64,000 nucleotides of DNA from Candidatus Peregrinibacteria bacterium (GCA_026395515.1 JAPLYN010000005.1:423521-487520), one strand, 5' to 3'; numbered from the stretch's first letter, positions 42,915 through 52,461 are shown. A program made the numbers and translations. The notes: generated by a model not told the origin, from the letters alone.

Positions 42915-43579
42915 TACTTAATATTAATATTACTGTATAGATAATTTGTCGGATAAACCTGACTATAAACTCTCGAAGATACTGTCGTCTGCAAATCCAT
43001 TTTGTAATTTTTCCCATTGCCAATATCCTTTGTAAACTCCGCATAAACAGTAACACGCGGCTGAAATTGACTAGTACTAAAATTAACACTCTTTGGATCA
43101 AACGGATCAATTTTTGGAGAATAATAAACTTTAAATTTAGTAACCCTCACACTCTTAGAATCATTCATAGGCACAAAATCTTGATCGCCACATATTTTAT
43201 CTACAAAATTCTTCATATCTACATCTGCTGATAATTTTACAACGTCAATACTCACCACTTCTTTAGCTTGATCATAACAAACGTGAGTACGCGTCATAGC
43301 ATCCCTAGAAATTATAAACATCTCCCCCTCCTTCAAATCATTTTTGGCAATTGTAGGATATCCGTAATCCACCATCCCATCTCTTAATTCCTGAACCAAT
43401 GTTTCCATCACCTGACGCGCCTGCACATACATTTCACGATAAGAATTAGCATCGCGTTGTGCACGAATAATTCCAGTATAAGAACTAATTAAAATTCCTG
43501 TAAAAGTCATGAATATAGCCATGGAAATGAGCATTTCCACCAGCGTAAATCCTTTTTGTAATTTTATTTTTTTAAACAT
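42914..43579 (-). CDS. Prepilin-like protein, PilW type
   Basis: A 221-residue pseudopilin with the class III signal LQKGFTLVEMLISMAIFMTFTG (cleavage after Gly, Glu5 present) and a Cys-containing globular domain. It lies 6 nt downstream of the PilV-like gene and is coupled to the PilX-like gene. It would need a prepilin peptidase, which is not encoded in this window. Confidence 0.82.
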   Translation of the reverse strand: MFKKIKLQKGFTLVEMLISMAIFMTFTGILISSYTGIIRAQRDANSYREMYVQARQVMETLVQELRDGMVDYGYPTIAKNDLKEGEMFIISRDAMTRTHVCYDQAKEVVSIDVVKLSADVDMKNFVDKICGDQDFVPMNDSKSVRVTKFKVYYSPKIDPFDPKSVNFSTSQFQPRVTVYAEFTKDIGNGKNYKMDLQTTVSSRVYSQVYPTNYLYSNINIK

Positions 43580-43585
43580 AATTTT

Positions 43586-44278
43586 TTATAAAGCTCCACC
43601 TTTCCAGTTAGTTAGCACTTCAGATAGAACAAGGCTGCGAGGCTTCGCACCAATATTCCAATCGATCTTCGACTGCACCAAAATAAACTTACCAGTAACG
43701 CATAAATTGACTGAATATTTGCTTAAATATGAGCAATCATATTGGCTAATACCAATTGTTCTTTTAAATCCGGTATCTCCATCAATAACCACATTTGAAT
43801 CTAAGAAAGGCTTATCTACACTCAACATTCCGTGACGATAAATTTTTCCCGCTCCACTACTAATTTCCCAAGGACTTTCAGCTCTAACCTCGCCAGAAGT
43901 AGGAGCCTTTGCGAAATCTGGAGAATCCTGTTTAACAAAACTTTTTGTTCCAGCCGCATCCACTACATTCACAATATTATCATTCTTACCAACAATCAAT
44001 TTTCCTCCCCATATCTGCATTGAATCCTTATCGTTTCCCAACCAATCCTTATTGTGCAACCAATTTGTATCACGAATATTACGCACAATTTCGAGACCTT
44101 CTTGAGAAAGATAATAAGCTTGAAGAGTTGTAAGATTATTTCTATTTGAATCAATAATTCCCGTCAAAAGGTTACTCGCTGAAACAATTGCCACAGTCAA
44201 AATCATCATACCAATCATGACTTCCGTCAGAGTAAAGGCTTTCACATCCTTACTGATTTTTTTAATTTGTTTTAACAT
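43586..44278 (-). CDS. Prepilin-like protein, PilV type
   Basis: A 230-residue pseudopilin. I take the ATG at 44278; a TTG three codons earlier is possible. The prepilin signal is DVKAFTLTEVMIGMMILTVAIV, with Ala instead of Gly at -1 and Glu5 kept. AYYLSQEGLEIVRNIRDTNWL is typical of PilV-like minor pilins. It overlaps the FimT-like gene by 17 nt. Confidence 0.82.
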   Translation of the reverse strand: MLKQIKKISKDVKAFTLTEVMIGMMILTVAIVSASNLLTGIIDSNRNNLTTLQAYYLSQEGLEIVRNIRDTNWLHNKDWLGNDKDSMQIWGGKLIVGKNDNIVNVVDAAGTKSFVKQDSPDFAKAPTSGEVRAESPWEISSGAGKIYRHGMLSVDKPFLDSNVVIDGDTGFKRTIGISQYDCSYLSKYSVNLCVTGKFILVQSKIDWNIGAKPRSLVLSEVLTNWKGGAL

Positions 44279-44993
44279 TTGTATCAATTGGTTTTACAAC
44301 AGCCTTAGCATTAGAAAGATTTAATTCAATTTGACGTTCATAATTTGGATCTAAAGTATCTCCGCTAGAGACAATTATTTTTACAATTTTTGGTTCAAGA
44401 ATTTTATCAGGACCTTCAAGATTTCCAACCGCCTCAAGCTTTCCACTTGGAGGCAAAAATCTAAAAACTAATTTATCATAAGTAGTATTTCCATCATAAG
44501 AAACACTCAAAATTTTCATTTGAGCATCCAAATTCAAAGACTGCTTAGGACTATTATCTTTCAAATCATCACATCCCTTATATCCCCAACTCTGACTTAC
44601 ATGTTTCCACACCTTAGTATTCACAAAAGGTACTTCAAAACTTTTCACAGTAAAATTACCGACATTTTTATCATTACTTTTTTCAAAAACAATTCCAAAA
44701 CATTTAGATGTACCACCGGCAGAATCTTCAATTTTCACAGGATTAGCTGGAGTCTCTGCCCCCAATTCCTTCTTTATATCCTGAAATTTCTTATCTGTAC
44801 TCGTTCCATACGTCGCCTTTGCCTTCATAGCATTCAGCTGCGAAACCAAATTATCCGCACCTAAATCAAGCAAAGCACTACGTCTATAAGTGATATAACC
44901 ATTCACAGCCAAAGTACTAAGCATAGCGATGATTCCCATCACCACTAAAATCTCCACCAGAGTAAATCCTTTTTGTGATTTTAGAATTTTCAT
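44262..44993 (-). CDS. Prepilin-like protein, GspH/FimT type
   Basis: A 243-residue pseudopilin with signal SQKGFTLVEILVVMGIIAML, then LGADNLVSQLNAMKAKATYG as in GspH/FimT proteins and a C-terminal beta-rich domain with one Cys pair. It lies 14 nt downstream of pilC. It probably initiates or decorates the pilus fibre. Confidence 0.82.
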   Translation of the reverse strand: MKILKSQKGFTLVEILVVMGIIAMLSTLAVNGYITYRRSALLDLGADNLVSQLNAMKAKATYGTSTDKKFQDIKKELGAETPANPVKIEDSAGGTSKCFGIVFEKSNDKNVGNFTVKSFEVPFVNTKVWKHVSQSWGYKGCDDLKDNSPKQSLNLDAQMKILSVSYDGNTTYDKLVFRFLPPSGKLEAVGNLEGPDKILEPKIVKIIVSSGDTLDPNYERQIELNLSNAKAVVKPIDTNVKTN

Positions 44994-45007
44994 CTCTTCG
45001 GATTATT

Positions 45008-46333
45008 TTAATTACCTACTGTGCTTCCTAGATTGAAGATCGGCGCCATAATAGCCAAAGCCAAAAGCGCTACAAAAAGACCAACCACTAGAATCATTAC
45101 TGGTTCAAAAATTGAAGTTAGCTTTTTCAATGAATTATCAATCTCGCGCTGATATTGCTCAGAGATCTTTTCGCATACCTTCGCCACACTAGCTGATGCT
45201 TCACCCACCGCAAACATTTCCACAATTTCTCCAGGAAATAAATATGAACTATCCTTTAAACTCTCTGAAATCTTTGAACCTTTCTTCACCTGATTCAAAA
45301 CTTCCTGAACTTTTAATTTATAAATTCTATTACTAAGAGAATTTCCGGTAATTTTCAATGAAGTAATAATAGGCAATCCTGAATCAATCAAAATTCCCAA
45401 CATACTAATAAAATTAAATACCTGAACTCTCTTTATCATCTGTCCAACGATAGGAAATCTCAATTTTGTATAATCCCAACTCACAGCACCATCAGCACTA
45501 TGAACGTACATATTAAACAATCCGTAAATTCCAAAAACTACCAAACCAATCACCCACCAATAGCCAGTAATTGCCGTCTGTAAGCCCATCAAAACACGAG
45601 TAGCTAAAGGCAATTTATCACCAGCAATACCACCATCTTTAAGTAAAGAAAGTAGACTAGGGAAAATCCAAACCAACATACCAGTAGCCACAAGAACGAG
45701 CACTACGAGTACCGCAATCGGATACACTGCCGCTCCCCAAAGCTTCATAGAAAGATCATGTTTCTTATCTAATTGATCTGCAAGCTTGAAAAGCATGGTA
45801 TTCAAATTACCAGTAGCTTCACCAGACTTGATAATACCAATTTCCAATTCATCAAAAATATCTTCAAAACGAGTCATAGCATCAGATAAATTAGCACCTG
45901 AATCACAACTATAACCGATAGTATCCAAAACACGTTTAAAGTGTTTGTTCTCTGCACGATCAGCAAGTGATTTCACAGCTTGTACTACAGGAATTCCCGC
46001 ATCAACCATCACCGCCAACATATGAAAAAAATAAGACTTATCCTTAAGTGTAATCTTTGAATGATCAATCAAAAAATCATCAAATTGCACAAAAATTCCT
46101 TTATCAGAATTATTGTACACGCCATAAATTACCTTTGCGGTAGGGTCACTATTGAAGTGCTTAATTTTATCAAGAATTTCATCACCAGCTTCAAGACCAG
46201 AAACTACATCTGACTGATCACTCGCCATTTCGTGATTCACCGCTTCATGCTTCATCTCAACAGGTTTAACTGGAGGATTGGCAGGAGCCGGAGTATTTAC
46301 CGGAGTATTAATTTTTAAACCATCAAATTCCAT
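45008..46333 (-). CDS. pilC: Type IV pilus inner-membrane platform protein
   Basis: A 441-residue PilC/GspF protein. A ~100-residue Pro-rich and acidic N-terminal extension precedes two GspF repeats (FFHMLAVMVDAGIPVVQAVKSLADRA; FNFISMLGILIDSGLPIITSLKITG), each with conserved G-E-x-(T/S) segments (IKSGEATGNL; FAVGEASASV), and three membrane helices. It forms the rotary platform above the assembly ATPase. PilB, the matching ATPase, is not in the window. Confidence 0.92.
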   Translation of the reverse strand: MEFDGLKINTPVNTPAPANPPVKPVEMKHEAVNHEMASDQSDVVSGLEAGDEILDKIKHFNSDPTAKVIYGVYNNSDKGIFVQFDDFLIDHSKITLKDKSYFFHMLAVMVDAGIPVVQAVKSLADRAENKHFKRVLDTIGYSCDSGANLSDAMTRFEDIFDELEIGIIKSGEATGNLNTMLFKLADQLDKKHDLSMKLWGAAVYPIAVLVVLVLVATGMLVWIFPSLLSLLKDGGIAGDKLPLATRVLMGLQTAITGYWWVIGLVVFGIYGLFNMYVHSADGAVSWDYTKLRFPIVGQMIKRVQVFNFISMLGILIDSGLPIITSLKITGNSLSNRIYKLKVQEVLNQVKKGSKISESLKDSSYLFPGEIVEMFAVGEASASVAKVCEKISEQYQREIDNSLKKLTSIFEPVMILVVGLFVALLALAIMAPIFNLGSTVGN

Positions 46334-46335
46334 AT

Positions 46336-46905
46336 TTATTTTTGTTGAAAGTAAGTATCAATTGAAAGAGAGAAACTAGCTCTTTCCACATCAGAAATTT
46401 CTAATTTATTTACCTGAACATTCACAGAATCAACTCTAAAAATACGTCCATTCTGTTCAAGTCCCATCAAGAAATTCGTCAAATCCTGATAGTTTCCTTC
46501 AAAAGTAGAAGAAATACGAAGACTACCAATGCCATCTTTAGCACCAGCACCTTTCGCAAAACTAATTGAATGCAAAGCCACATTATTCTGCTTCGCAATC
46601 TGAATAATATCCTTGATTACAGAATCTTCATTCACACCAACCGGAACAGCCTTAATGCTTTCCTGTCTCTGTACTTCACTTGTTAATTGCAACTCCTGCT
46701 CAGCCTTATTCAAAGTCTCAAGCTGAGTCTTCATACCATCAAGAGTAGTAGTTTTTGTTGAAACATCAGCTTTTACCACATCCAAGTTAGTAGAAACTGG
46801 TCTAATAATAAAAGTGTACCCAGCGATAGCGCATACAATCAACAAAACACCAATTAAAGTAGTTTTATTAGAATTGTCTGCAAAGCGTATTTCTTGTTCG
46901 TTCAT
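46336..46905 (-). CDS. pilO: PilO-like pilus alignment protein
   Basis: A 189-residue bitopic protein: one membrane helix (about 16-35), a coiled coil (about 36-75, DVSTKTTTLDGMKTQLETLN) and a ferredoxin-like domain (IIQIAKQNNVALHSISF; FEGNYQDLTNFLMGLEQNGRIFRVDSVN). It partners with PilN to align the inner-membrane complex. It lies 2 nt upstream of pilC. Confidence 0.85.
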   Translation of the reverse strand: MNEQEIRFADNSNKTTLIGVLLIVCAIAGYTFIIRPVSTNLDVVKADVSTKTTTLDGMKTQLETLNKAEQELQLTSEVQRQESIKAVPVGVNEDSVIKDIIQIAKQNNVALHSISFAKGAGAKDGIGSLRISSTFEGNYQDLTNFLMGLEQNGRIFRVDSVNVQVNKLEISDVERASFSLSIDTYFQQK

Positions 46906-46931
46906 ATATTTATTTTTATTTTTTATTAAAA

Positions 46932-47573
46932 TTAACGAGCTATTGGAGAAGCCGCTTCCACAGGAGCAACTGGTTTCTCATCTGTTTTCACAGTTTTATC
47001 TTCAAGTCCCTTATCTAAAACTGTAGAAAGAGTGTCATTCAAATTTGGTTCATCAGTTTGAGGAACATATTTTGCACTAAGCATAAAACTCAAGACATCT
47101 TTACCAGACGCATCCGCTCCAGAAGAAATTGATGGAACAAAAACATCCACAAACATCTTTGAATCTGTAAAACTCTTAATCACAGCAGCTACATCCAAAT
47201 ATGGACTTTCACTACTAGAATAAGTTTTCATATTAAGAGAAATTTCATTAGAAGAAGAACCAGAATAAGAAAGAATCTCCGCAATCGGAGAAACTCCACT
47301 CTTTGGAACTGTCGCACGAATATAAGTAATCACTTTAGACCACTCAACAGTGCCTTTCTTCAGATCATTTACCGTCTGTTTAGCATTAATAGCCTGAGTA
47401 ATTTGAGCATTTTCTTTTTCATTTATTTTCGCCTGATACTCAGAAATAGATTTATCCAAAACGGCCACCTGATCAGCAGTAGATGATCTCTGCCAAAAAG
47501 CATAACCTGTATAAATCACTACCACTAGCAGCACAGCAGCGCCCAAATAGAGAAGAAAGGAAACTCGTTTCAT
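46932..47573 (-). CDS. PilN-like pilus alignment protein
   Basis: A 213-residue bitopic protein with a short N-terminus, membrane helix (about 5-24), coiled coil, and a PilN-like domain (VEWSKVITYIRATVPKSGVSPI). It is the first gene of the operon, followed by pilO. PilM, which usually precedes PilN, is missing here. The assignment rests on position and architecture more than on strong motifs. Confidence 0.75.
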   Translation of the reverse strand: MKRVSFLLYLGAAVLLVVVIYTGYAFWQRSSTADQVAVLDKSISEYQAKINEKENAQITQAINAKQTVNDLKKGTVEWSKVITYIRATVPKSGVSPIAEILSYSGSSSNEISLNMKTYSSSESPYLDVAAVIKSFTDSKMFVDVFVPSISSGADASGKDVLSFMLSAKYVPQTDEPNLNDTLSTVLDKGLEDKTVKTDEKPVAPVEAASPIAR

Positions 47574-47612
47574 ATATTTTTTGTTTTAGTTTTTACTGAA
47601 CTTTATCTGATA

Positions 47613-47641
47613 ATTATACCAAATTTTACTAAAAAAATCAA
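47613..47641 (-). promoter_or_regulatory. Promoter of the type IV pilus operon
   Basis: On the minus strand TTGATT (47641-47636), a 17-nt spacer, TATAAT (47618-47613) with extended -10 TGG, 39 nt before the first ATG. Confidence 0.7.
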
Positions 47642-47669
47642 CCCATCAGTCCTCAGTATCGTTGATGTA

Positions 47670-48023
47670 ATGCCAAAATCCTTCTATAGTCCTCACATGA
47701 GCTTTAAAGTAATCAACGAAGAATTCGACTGCAAAAACTGCGGCACCCATAATGGCAAGCTGCCTGGGAGTTGCCGCAACCACTGCACCAAGTGTCTTTT
47801 TTCGCTTCATGTAGACGAAAGTAGCCCTGGTGATCGTCTCAGTCCTTGTCATGGACCAATGACTCCAGAGTCAGTTTATCAAGATGGCAAAAAGGGTTGG
47901 ATGATTTCTCACAAGTGCAGCAAATGTAAGAAAATCATGGTAAACAAAGCCGCTCCGGATGATAATTTCGATGAAATCATTAGATTAAGCAGCGAAACTA
48001 ATCCACCAAAAATACTTAATTGA
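47670..48023 (+). CDS. RNHCP domain protein
   Basis: A 117-residue protein carrying the RNHCP signature, here RNHCTKCLFSLHVDESSPGDR (Thr in place of the usual Pro), with further CxxC pairs (CKNCGTH; CSKCKKI) that predict zinc binding. The domain is of unknown function. An internal ATG at 47697 (MSFKVINEEFDC) is an equally good start. It ends with UGA. It is divergent from the pilus operon. Confidence 0.8.
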   Translation: MPKSFYSPHMSFKVINEEFDCKNCGTHNGKLPGSCRNHCTKCLFSLHVDESSPGDRLSPCHGPMTPESVYQDGKKGWMISHKCSKCKKIMVNKAAPDDNFDEIIRLSSETNPPKILN

Positions 48024-48048
48024 CACAACTCTAGAAAACCACATAATT

Positions 48049-48140
48049 CCCCGGCGCCGGTCCTCTCGGACACTCGCTGCTGCTCAGGACTTTCTGATCT
48101 GTAAAAAACTACAAACTGAAAACTTGCGCCCGGGCGCAAG
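48049..48140. repeat. GC-rich palindrome-bearing intergenic element, copy 1
   Basis: The gap before tilS holds CCGGCGCCGG (48051-48060), hairpin GTCC-TCTC-GGAC (48060-48071) and the perfect 18-bp palindrome CTTGCGCCCGGGCGCAAG (48123-48140). This is strikingly GC-rich for the region. The 14-bp core TGCGCCCGGGCGCA recurs at 52448-52461. Confidence 0.7.
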
Positions 48141-48174
48141 ATACAAAACCTTAGGAAATTATGTCAAATCGCTC

Positions 48175-49200
48175 ATGAACCCACAAGAATCAAAAAAATT
48201 AGAGACTAAAATTCTCACAATTCTGAAACAACACATCCAAAATGGAGACACGGTTGTAGCTGGAATTTCCGGCGGCCCAGATTCCATTTTCCTTTTAGAA
48301 TTGCTAAAGAAACTTTCAATCAAAATCATCGCTGCCCACGTAAATCATCAATTAAGAAAAGAGGCCGATGGCGATGAAGAATTCGTTTCCAAAATTTGTG
48401 TGCACAATTGGCACACAGATTCCAAGACTAATCCAGCACGAGAAAACACCACTATCATCTTTTCACCCCTCACCTCCGACATCAAAGCCCTAAGCCAAAA
48501 ATCCAAACAAGGACTAGAAGAAACCGGACGCAAAGTTCGCTATGATTTTTTCAATAAATTAGCAAAAAAATATAAAGCAAAATTTATCATCACTGCACAC
48601 CACGCCGACGACAATTTAGAAACAATTATTTTAAATTTCGCTCGCGGCGCCAGCCTACAAGGACTCGCCGGAATGCAAGAAATTGAAACAACAAACATTT
48701 CCACTGCTTCCCTTCTTCGTCCTCTTCTTACAATTTCGAAAAAAGAAATTATCGATTTTCTGCACTTTAATAAAGTCAAATTTCGTGTCGACAAAAGCAA
48801 CAACTCTCTCGTCTACAAACGGAACTTTATTCGCCACAAAATCATTCCACTACTCAAAGAAATTAATCCAAGCATCTCTTCAACACTCTCAAAAAACACT
48901 GAAAACCTTCGAGAGATAAATGAATTTCTAAAATCTTCGGCAAAAGATTGGCTCAAAAAAAATGCCCAAGAGTCTACCTTTAAAAAATTTGACGCAAAAA
49001 ACTTTCGCACACTTTCACCAGCTCTTCAAAAAAACATTCTCCTCCAACTTCACACACACCACGTGGGCAACACTCAAAACATCCAAAGCTCAAACATCGA
49101 AGAAACCCTCATTCTAATCAATAAAAACATCGGCAACAAAAAGAAAAAATTCGGCAAACTAACAATCTTCTTAAAAAATAACATCATAACTATAGTTTAA
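48175..49200 (+). CDS. tilS: tRNA(Ile)-lysidine synthase
   Basis: A 341-residue enzyme that makes lysidine at C34 of the AUA-reading tRNA-Ile. The PP-loop is VVAGISGGPDSIFLLELL, with AAHVNHQLRKEADGDEEFV and FIITAHHADDNLETIILN. I place the start at ATG 48175; a longer frame begins inside the upstream palindrome and encodes no homologous residues. The C-terminal part is shorter than in E. coli, as in many TilS proteins. Confidence 0.93.
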   Translation: MNPQESKKLETKILTILKQHIQNGDTVVAGISGGPDSIFLLELLKKLSIKIIAAHVNHQLRKEADGDEEFVSKICVHNWHTDSKTNPARENTTIIFSPLTSDIKALSQKSKQGLEETGRKVRYDFFNKLAKKYKAKFIITAHHADDNLETIILNFARGASLQGLAGMQEIETTNISTASLLRPLLTISKKEIIDFLHFNKVKFRVDKSNNSLVYKRNFIRHKIIPLLKEINPSISSTLSKNTENLREINEFLKSSAKDWLKKNAQESTFKKFDAKNFRTLSPALQKNILLQLHTHHVGNTQNIQSSNIEETLILINKNIGNKKKKFGKLTIFLKNNIITIV

Positions 49201-49225
49201 GACCAGCTCTAAGCTCGTCAAAACT

Positions 49226-49254
49226 TTGACCACCCGCCCCTTTAAACCTATAAT
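49226..49254 (+). promoter_or_regulatory. Promoter of ftsH-hsp20-galU
   Basis: TTGACC (49226-49231), a 17-nt spacer, TATAAT (49249-49254). No CIRCE-type operator is visible despite the heat-shock genes downstream. Confidence 0.65.
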
Positions 49255-49292
49255 ACCCGAGCTCATTCAAAAAAATTTTAAAATATATTTTC

Positions 49293-51173
49293 ATGCCTAC
49301 ATTACCTAATGCGCCTCGAAGAAAAGGTGGATTACTGACTTTACTTGTTATCGCACTTTTAATAGCAGCAGTCGTATTGATCAGCAGTGCTGGAGATTCT
49401 GGAATTAAAGAAATTACTCTCAATACATTAGTAGAAAGAGTTCAAGCTGGAAACATTCAACAATTAAGCGTTTCTGACAATAAAGTTAATATCCAATTAG
49501 TGGATGGCAGCAAATTTTTCACTTATAAAGAACCTAGTTCTAGTGTTTATCAATTATTAGAACAAGCTGGAGTAGAAAAAGCCACAATCGCAAAACTTCC
49601 AATCACAGTTCAAAACACTGAGGGAGGAAAATTTTGGACAGACTTACTAATAGGACTAGTACCTTTCTTACTTATCATCGGATTCTTTGTATTCATGATG
49701 CGCTCAGCTCAATCCAGCAACAACCAAGCAATGTCTTTCGGCAAGAGCAAAGCCAAGCTTTATGACAAAGGTAAGCAAAAAACTACTTTCGAAGATGTAG
49801 CAGGATGCAACGAAGCCAAAGAAGAATTAGTGGAAATCGTAGACTTTTTAAAGAACCCAGAAAAATATCGCGTAATGGGAGCAAAAATTCCTAAAGGTGT
49901 AATGCTCGTAGGTTCACCAGGTACAGGTAAAACTCTTCTCGCTCGTGCAGTTGCCGGCGAAGCGGACGTACCATTCTTCAATATCTCCGGTTCAGAATTC
50001 GTTGAGATGTTCGTGGGTGTGGGTGCTTCACGTGTACGTGATCTTTTCACTAAAGCAAAGCGCAATGCTCCTTGTATCATTTTTATCGATGAAATTGATG
50101 CCGTAGGTCGTCATAGAGGTGCCGGTATGGGCGGTGGACACGACGAACGTGAACAAACTTTAAATCAGATTCTTACTGAAATGGATGGTTTTGAAACAGG
50201 CACAAACGTAATAGTAATTGCCGCTACAAATAGACCAGACATTCTCGATCCAGCTCTTCTACGTCCAGGTCGTTTCGATCGTAAAGTAGTAGTAGATTCT
50301 CCAGATCTAAAAGCACGTGAAGAAATCTTAAAAGTTCACAGCCGTAATAAACCAATCGCTAAGAATGTTGATTTCAAAAAAGTGGCCAAAGGAACTATTG
50401 GCTTCAGTGGTGCTGATCTTGAGAATTTAATGAATGAAGCCGCAATTCTCGCTGCAAAAAATAATAAGAAAACTATTTCTTCTCACGAAGTAGAACAGTC
50501 TATTGAAAAGGTTCTTCTCGGCCCAGAAAAGAAATCTCGCATCATGAGCGACAAAGAAAAGAAACTCACTGCTTATCACGAAGTTGGTCACGCCTTAATT
50601 GGTCACTTACTTCCTGGTTGTGATCCAATTCATAAAGTATCAATCATTTCTCGTGGTAATGCCGGTGGTGTCACTTGGTCTCGTCCAGACGAGGAAAAGA
50701 GTTATATATCCAAGAGCCATTTTGAAGATGATTTAGCGATGATGCTTGGTGGTTACGTAGCTGAAGAAACTTTCTTTGGAGAAACTTCCACAGGCCCTTC
50801 CAGCGACCTTCAGCGCGCTTCAAAAATTGCTCGCGCAATGATTACTAAATACGGAATGAGCAGTCTTGGACCAATTGTGTTCGGAGACAGCAATGATGAA
50901 ATTTTCCTTGGCCGCGACTTTGGTCACACAAAAAATTATTCAGAAGAGAGCGCTGCAAAAATTGATGAGCTAGCAAAGAAGATTCTTGAAAAAGCTTATG
51001 ACAAAGCCAAAGATTTGATTACAAAGCACAAGAAAATTATGATTGAAATTTCCGAAGATTTAATCAAAGAAGAAAATATAAGTGGCGATGAATTAAAGAA
51101 ATATTTCAAAGGCGTAGCAGTTCCTGCAAAAGATTCAGCAGTTAAGGTTGATGCCCAAGCAGATGAGGAATAA
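49293..51173 (+). CDS. ftsH: ATP-dependent zinc metalloprotease FtsH
   Basis: A 626-residue membrane AAA+ protease. Two membrane helices flank a periplasmic-side domain (about 13-32 and 115-135). The AAA domain has Walker [15 protein letters not shown], Walker [17 protein letters not shown], and the second region of homology ([20 protein letters not shown]). The protease zinc motif is HEVGH, with the later Asp in SSDLQRA. It degrades misfolded and regulatory membrane proteins. It is the first gene of an operon with hsp20 and galU. Confidence 0.97.
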   Translation: MPTLPNAPRRKGGLLTLLVIALLIAAVVLISSAGDSGIKEITLNTLVERVQAGNIQQLSVSDNKVNIQLVDGSKFFTYKEPSSSVYQLLEQAGVEKATIAKLPITVQNTEGGKFWTDLLIGLVPFLLIIGFFVFMMRSAQSSNNQAMSFGKSKAKLYDKGKQKTTFEDVAGCNEAKEELVEIVDFLKNPEKYRVMGAKIPKGVMLVGSPGTGKTLLARAVAGEADVPFFNISGSEFVEMFVGVGASRVRDLFTKAKRNAPCIIFIDEIDAVGRHRGAGMGGGHDEREQTLNQILTEMDGFETGTNVIVIAATNRPDILDPALLRPGRFDRKVVVDSPDLKAREEILKVHSRNKPIAKNVDFKKVAKGTIGFSGADLENLMNEAAILAAKNNKKTISSHEVEQSIEKVLLGPEKKSRIMSDKEKKLTAYHEVGHALIGHLLPGCDPIHKVSIISRGNAGGVTWSRPDEEKSYISKSHFEDDLAMMLGGYVAEETFFGETSTGPSSDLQRASKIARAMITKYGMSSLGPIVFGDSNDEIFLGRDFGHTKNYSEESAAKIDELAKKILEKAYDKAKDLITKHKKIMIEISEDLIKEENISGDELKKYFKGVAVPAKDSAVKVDAQADEE

Positions 51174-51182
51174 TATCTAAAC

Positions 51183-51578
51183 ATGAAACCAACAAGTATT
51201 AAAATTCATCCACTTCCGAGCAACGACATGGAACCTCTAAAAAAAGAGGTGGGTCAGCTTTCAGTAGATATCTACCGCACCGATAAAGAGCTAGTAATCA
51301 TCGCTCCTATCGCCGGCGTAGGCAAAGACGACGTGAAGCTTTCCATCACTGACGACGTACTTGTAATCAAAGGAGAAAGACCTTCACACGAAAATATTCC
51401 TGAAGAAAATTACTATACCCAAGAATGTTTTTGGGGAAATTTTTCTCGCGCTATTGTTCTTCCACAAGAAGCCGACACAAAAAATATTTCTGCCTCTTTT
51501 GAAAATAATGTCTTAGAAATTCGCATCCCTAAACAAGATGTAGAACAAACAAAGATCATCAAAATTCAAGCTCCATGA
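51183..51578 (+). CDS. Hsp20-family small heat shock protein
   Basis: A 131-residue alpha-crystallin-type chaperone: QLSVDIYRTDKELVIIAPIAGVGKDDVKLSITDDVLVIKGER, the Arg-containing CFWGNFSRAIVLPQEAD strand and the A-x-x-x-N-G-V-L-like ASFENNVLEIRIPK box. The C-terminal I-x-I motif is IKIQAP. It lies 9 nt after ftsH, a sensible protein quality-control pairing. Its UGA stop overlaps the galU ATG. Confidence 0.92.
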   Translation: MKPTSIKIHPLPSNDMEPLKKEVGQLSVDIYRTDKELVIIAPIAGVGKDDVKLSITDDVLVIKGERPSHENIPEENYYTQECFWGNFSRAIVLPQEADTKNISASFENNVLEIRIPKQDVEQTKIIKIQAP

Positions 51579-52441
51579 AGATAAAAAAAGCAATAATTCC
51601 AGCAGCCGGACTTGGAACCAGATTTCTTCCTGCAACCAAATCTCAGCCTAAAGAAATGCTTCCAATTGTCGATAAGCCTTGTATTCAATATCTCGTAGAA
51701 GAGGCTGTAGCTAGCGGAATTGAAGAGATTATTATAATCACTGCCGAAGGCAAACAATCCATCGAAGACTACTTTGATATATCTTCTAAATTAAATTCTC
51801 ATCTCGCAAAAAGTGGTAAACATAAAGCCATTCGCGAGTTAGAAAAAATTGAAAAGATGGCGAAGTTTAGATTTGTCAGACAGCCAGCACCACGCGGAGA
51901 TGGTCACGCTATTCTTTGCGCTAAAGAATTTGTAAAAGATGAACCATTTGCCGTACTCTTCGGTGATGATATCTACGACAGCAAAACACCGGCAATCAAA
52001 CAGCTCATTAAAGAATATGAAAGACTAGGCACACCAATCATCGGTCTCCATAAAATAGACAAAAAAGATTCCGAAAAATACGGCATGGTCGACACTAAAG
52101 GCAAAGATGGAAAAAGCCACAAAATAAAAAGTTTAGTAGAAAAACCAAAGCCATCAAAAGCTCCATCAAATCTCGCCATCATCGGCAAATATATTGTTAT
52201 TCCAGAGCTTCTGAAAGACCTAGCAGCAGCAGAATCAGCCACAAAAGACTCCGAAATACGCCTCATCGACGGCATGCGTGAATTCATCAAACATTCCCCT
52301 ATTCACGGCTTCGAAATCGACGGTGAACGATTCGACACTGGTGACAAACTCGGCTACCTCAAGGCCGTCACCCACTTCGCCCTCAAACACAAAGAACTCA
52401 GCGGCGAATATTTGAAGTTTCTGAAGAGTATAAAGAAGTAA
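51575..52441 (+). CDS. galU: UTP-glucose-1-phosphate uridylyltransferase
   Basis: A 288-residue nucleotidyltransferase making UDP-glucose. The nucleotide motif is AIIPAAGLGTRFLPATKSQPKEMLPIVDKP, with QPAPRGDGHAILCAK, the FAVLFGDDIY metal Asp, VEKP and the C-terminal DTGDKLGYLKA. It provides UDP-glucose for envelope glycans; the sugar-phosphate transferase gene is 4.6 kb downstream. Its start overlaps the hsp20 stop by 4 nt (ATGA). Confidence 0.95.
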   Translation: MKIKKAIIPAAGLGTRFLPATKSQPKEMLPIVDKPCIQYLVEEAVASGIEEIIIITAEGKQSIEDYFDISSKLNSHLAKSGKHKAIRELEKIEKMAKFRFVRQPAPRGDGHAILCAKEFVKDEPFAVLFGDDIYDSKTPAIKQLIKEYERLGTPIIGLHKIDKKDSEKYGMVDTKGKDGKSHKIKSLVEKPKPSKAPSNLAIIGKYIVIPELLKDLAAAESATKDSEIRLIDGMREFIKHSPIHGFEIDGERFDTGDKLGYLKAVTHFALKHKELSGEYLKFLKSIKK

Positions 52442-52447
52442 AAAATC

Positions 52448-52461
52448 TGCGCCCGGGCGCA
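52448..52461. repeat. GC-rich palindrome, copy 2
   Basis: TGCGCCCGGGCGCA is identical to the core of the element before tilS (48125-48138). It lies 6 nt after the galU stop. It could form a stem-loop in RNA, but no T tract follows. Confidence 0.7.

Noticed and set aside
49201-49292. CIRCE-type heat-shock operator upstream of ftsH-hsp20
   Set aside because: No TTAGCACTC-N9-GAGTGCTAA-like inverted repeat is present; only a standard promoter is visible.
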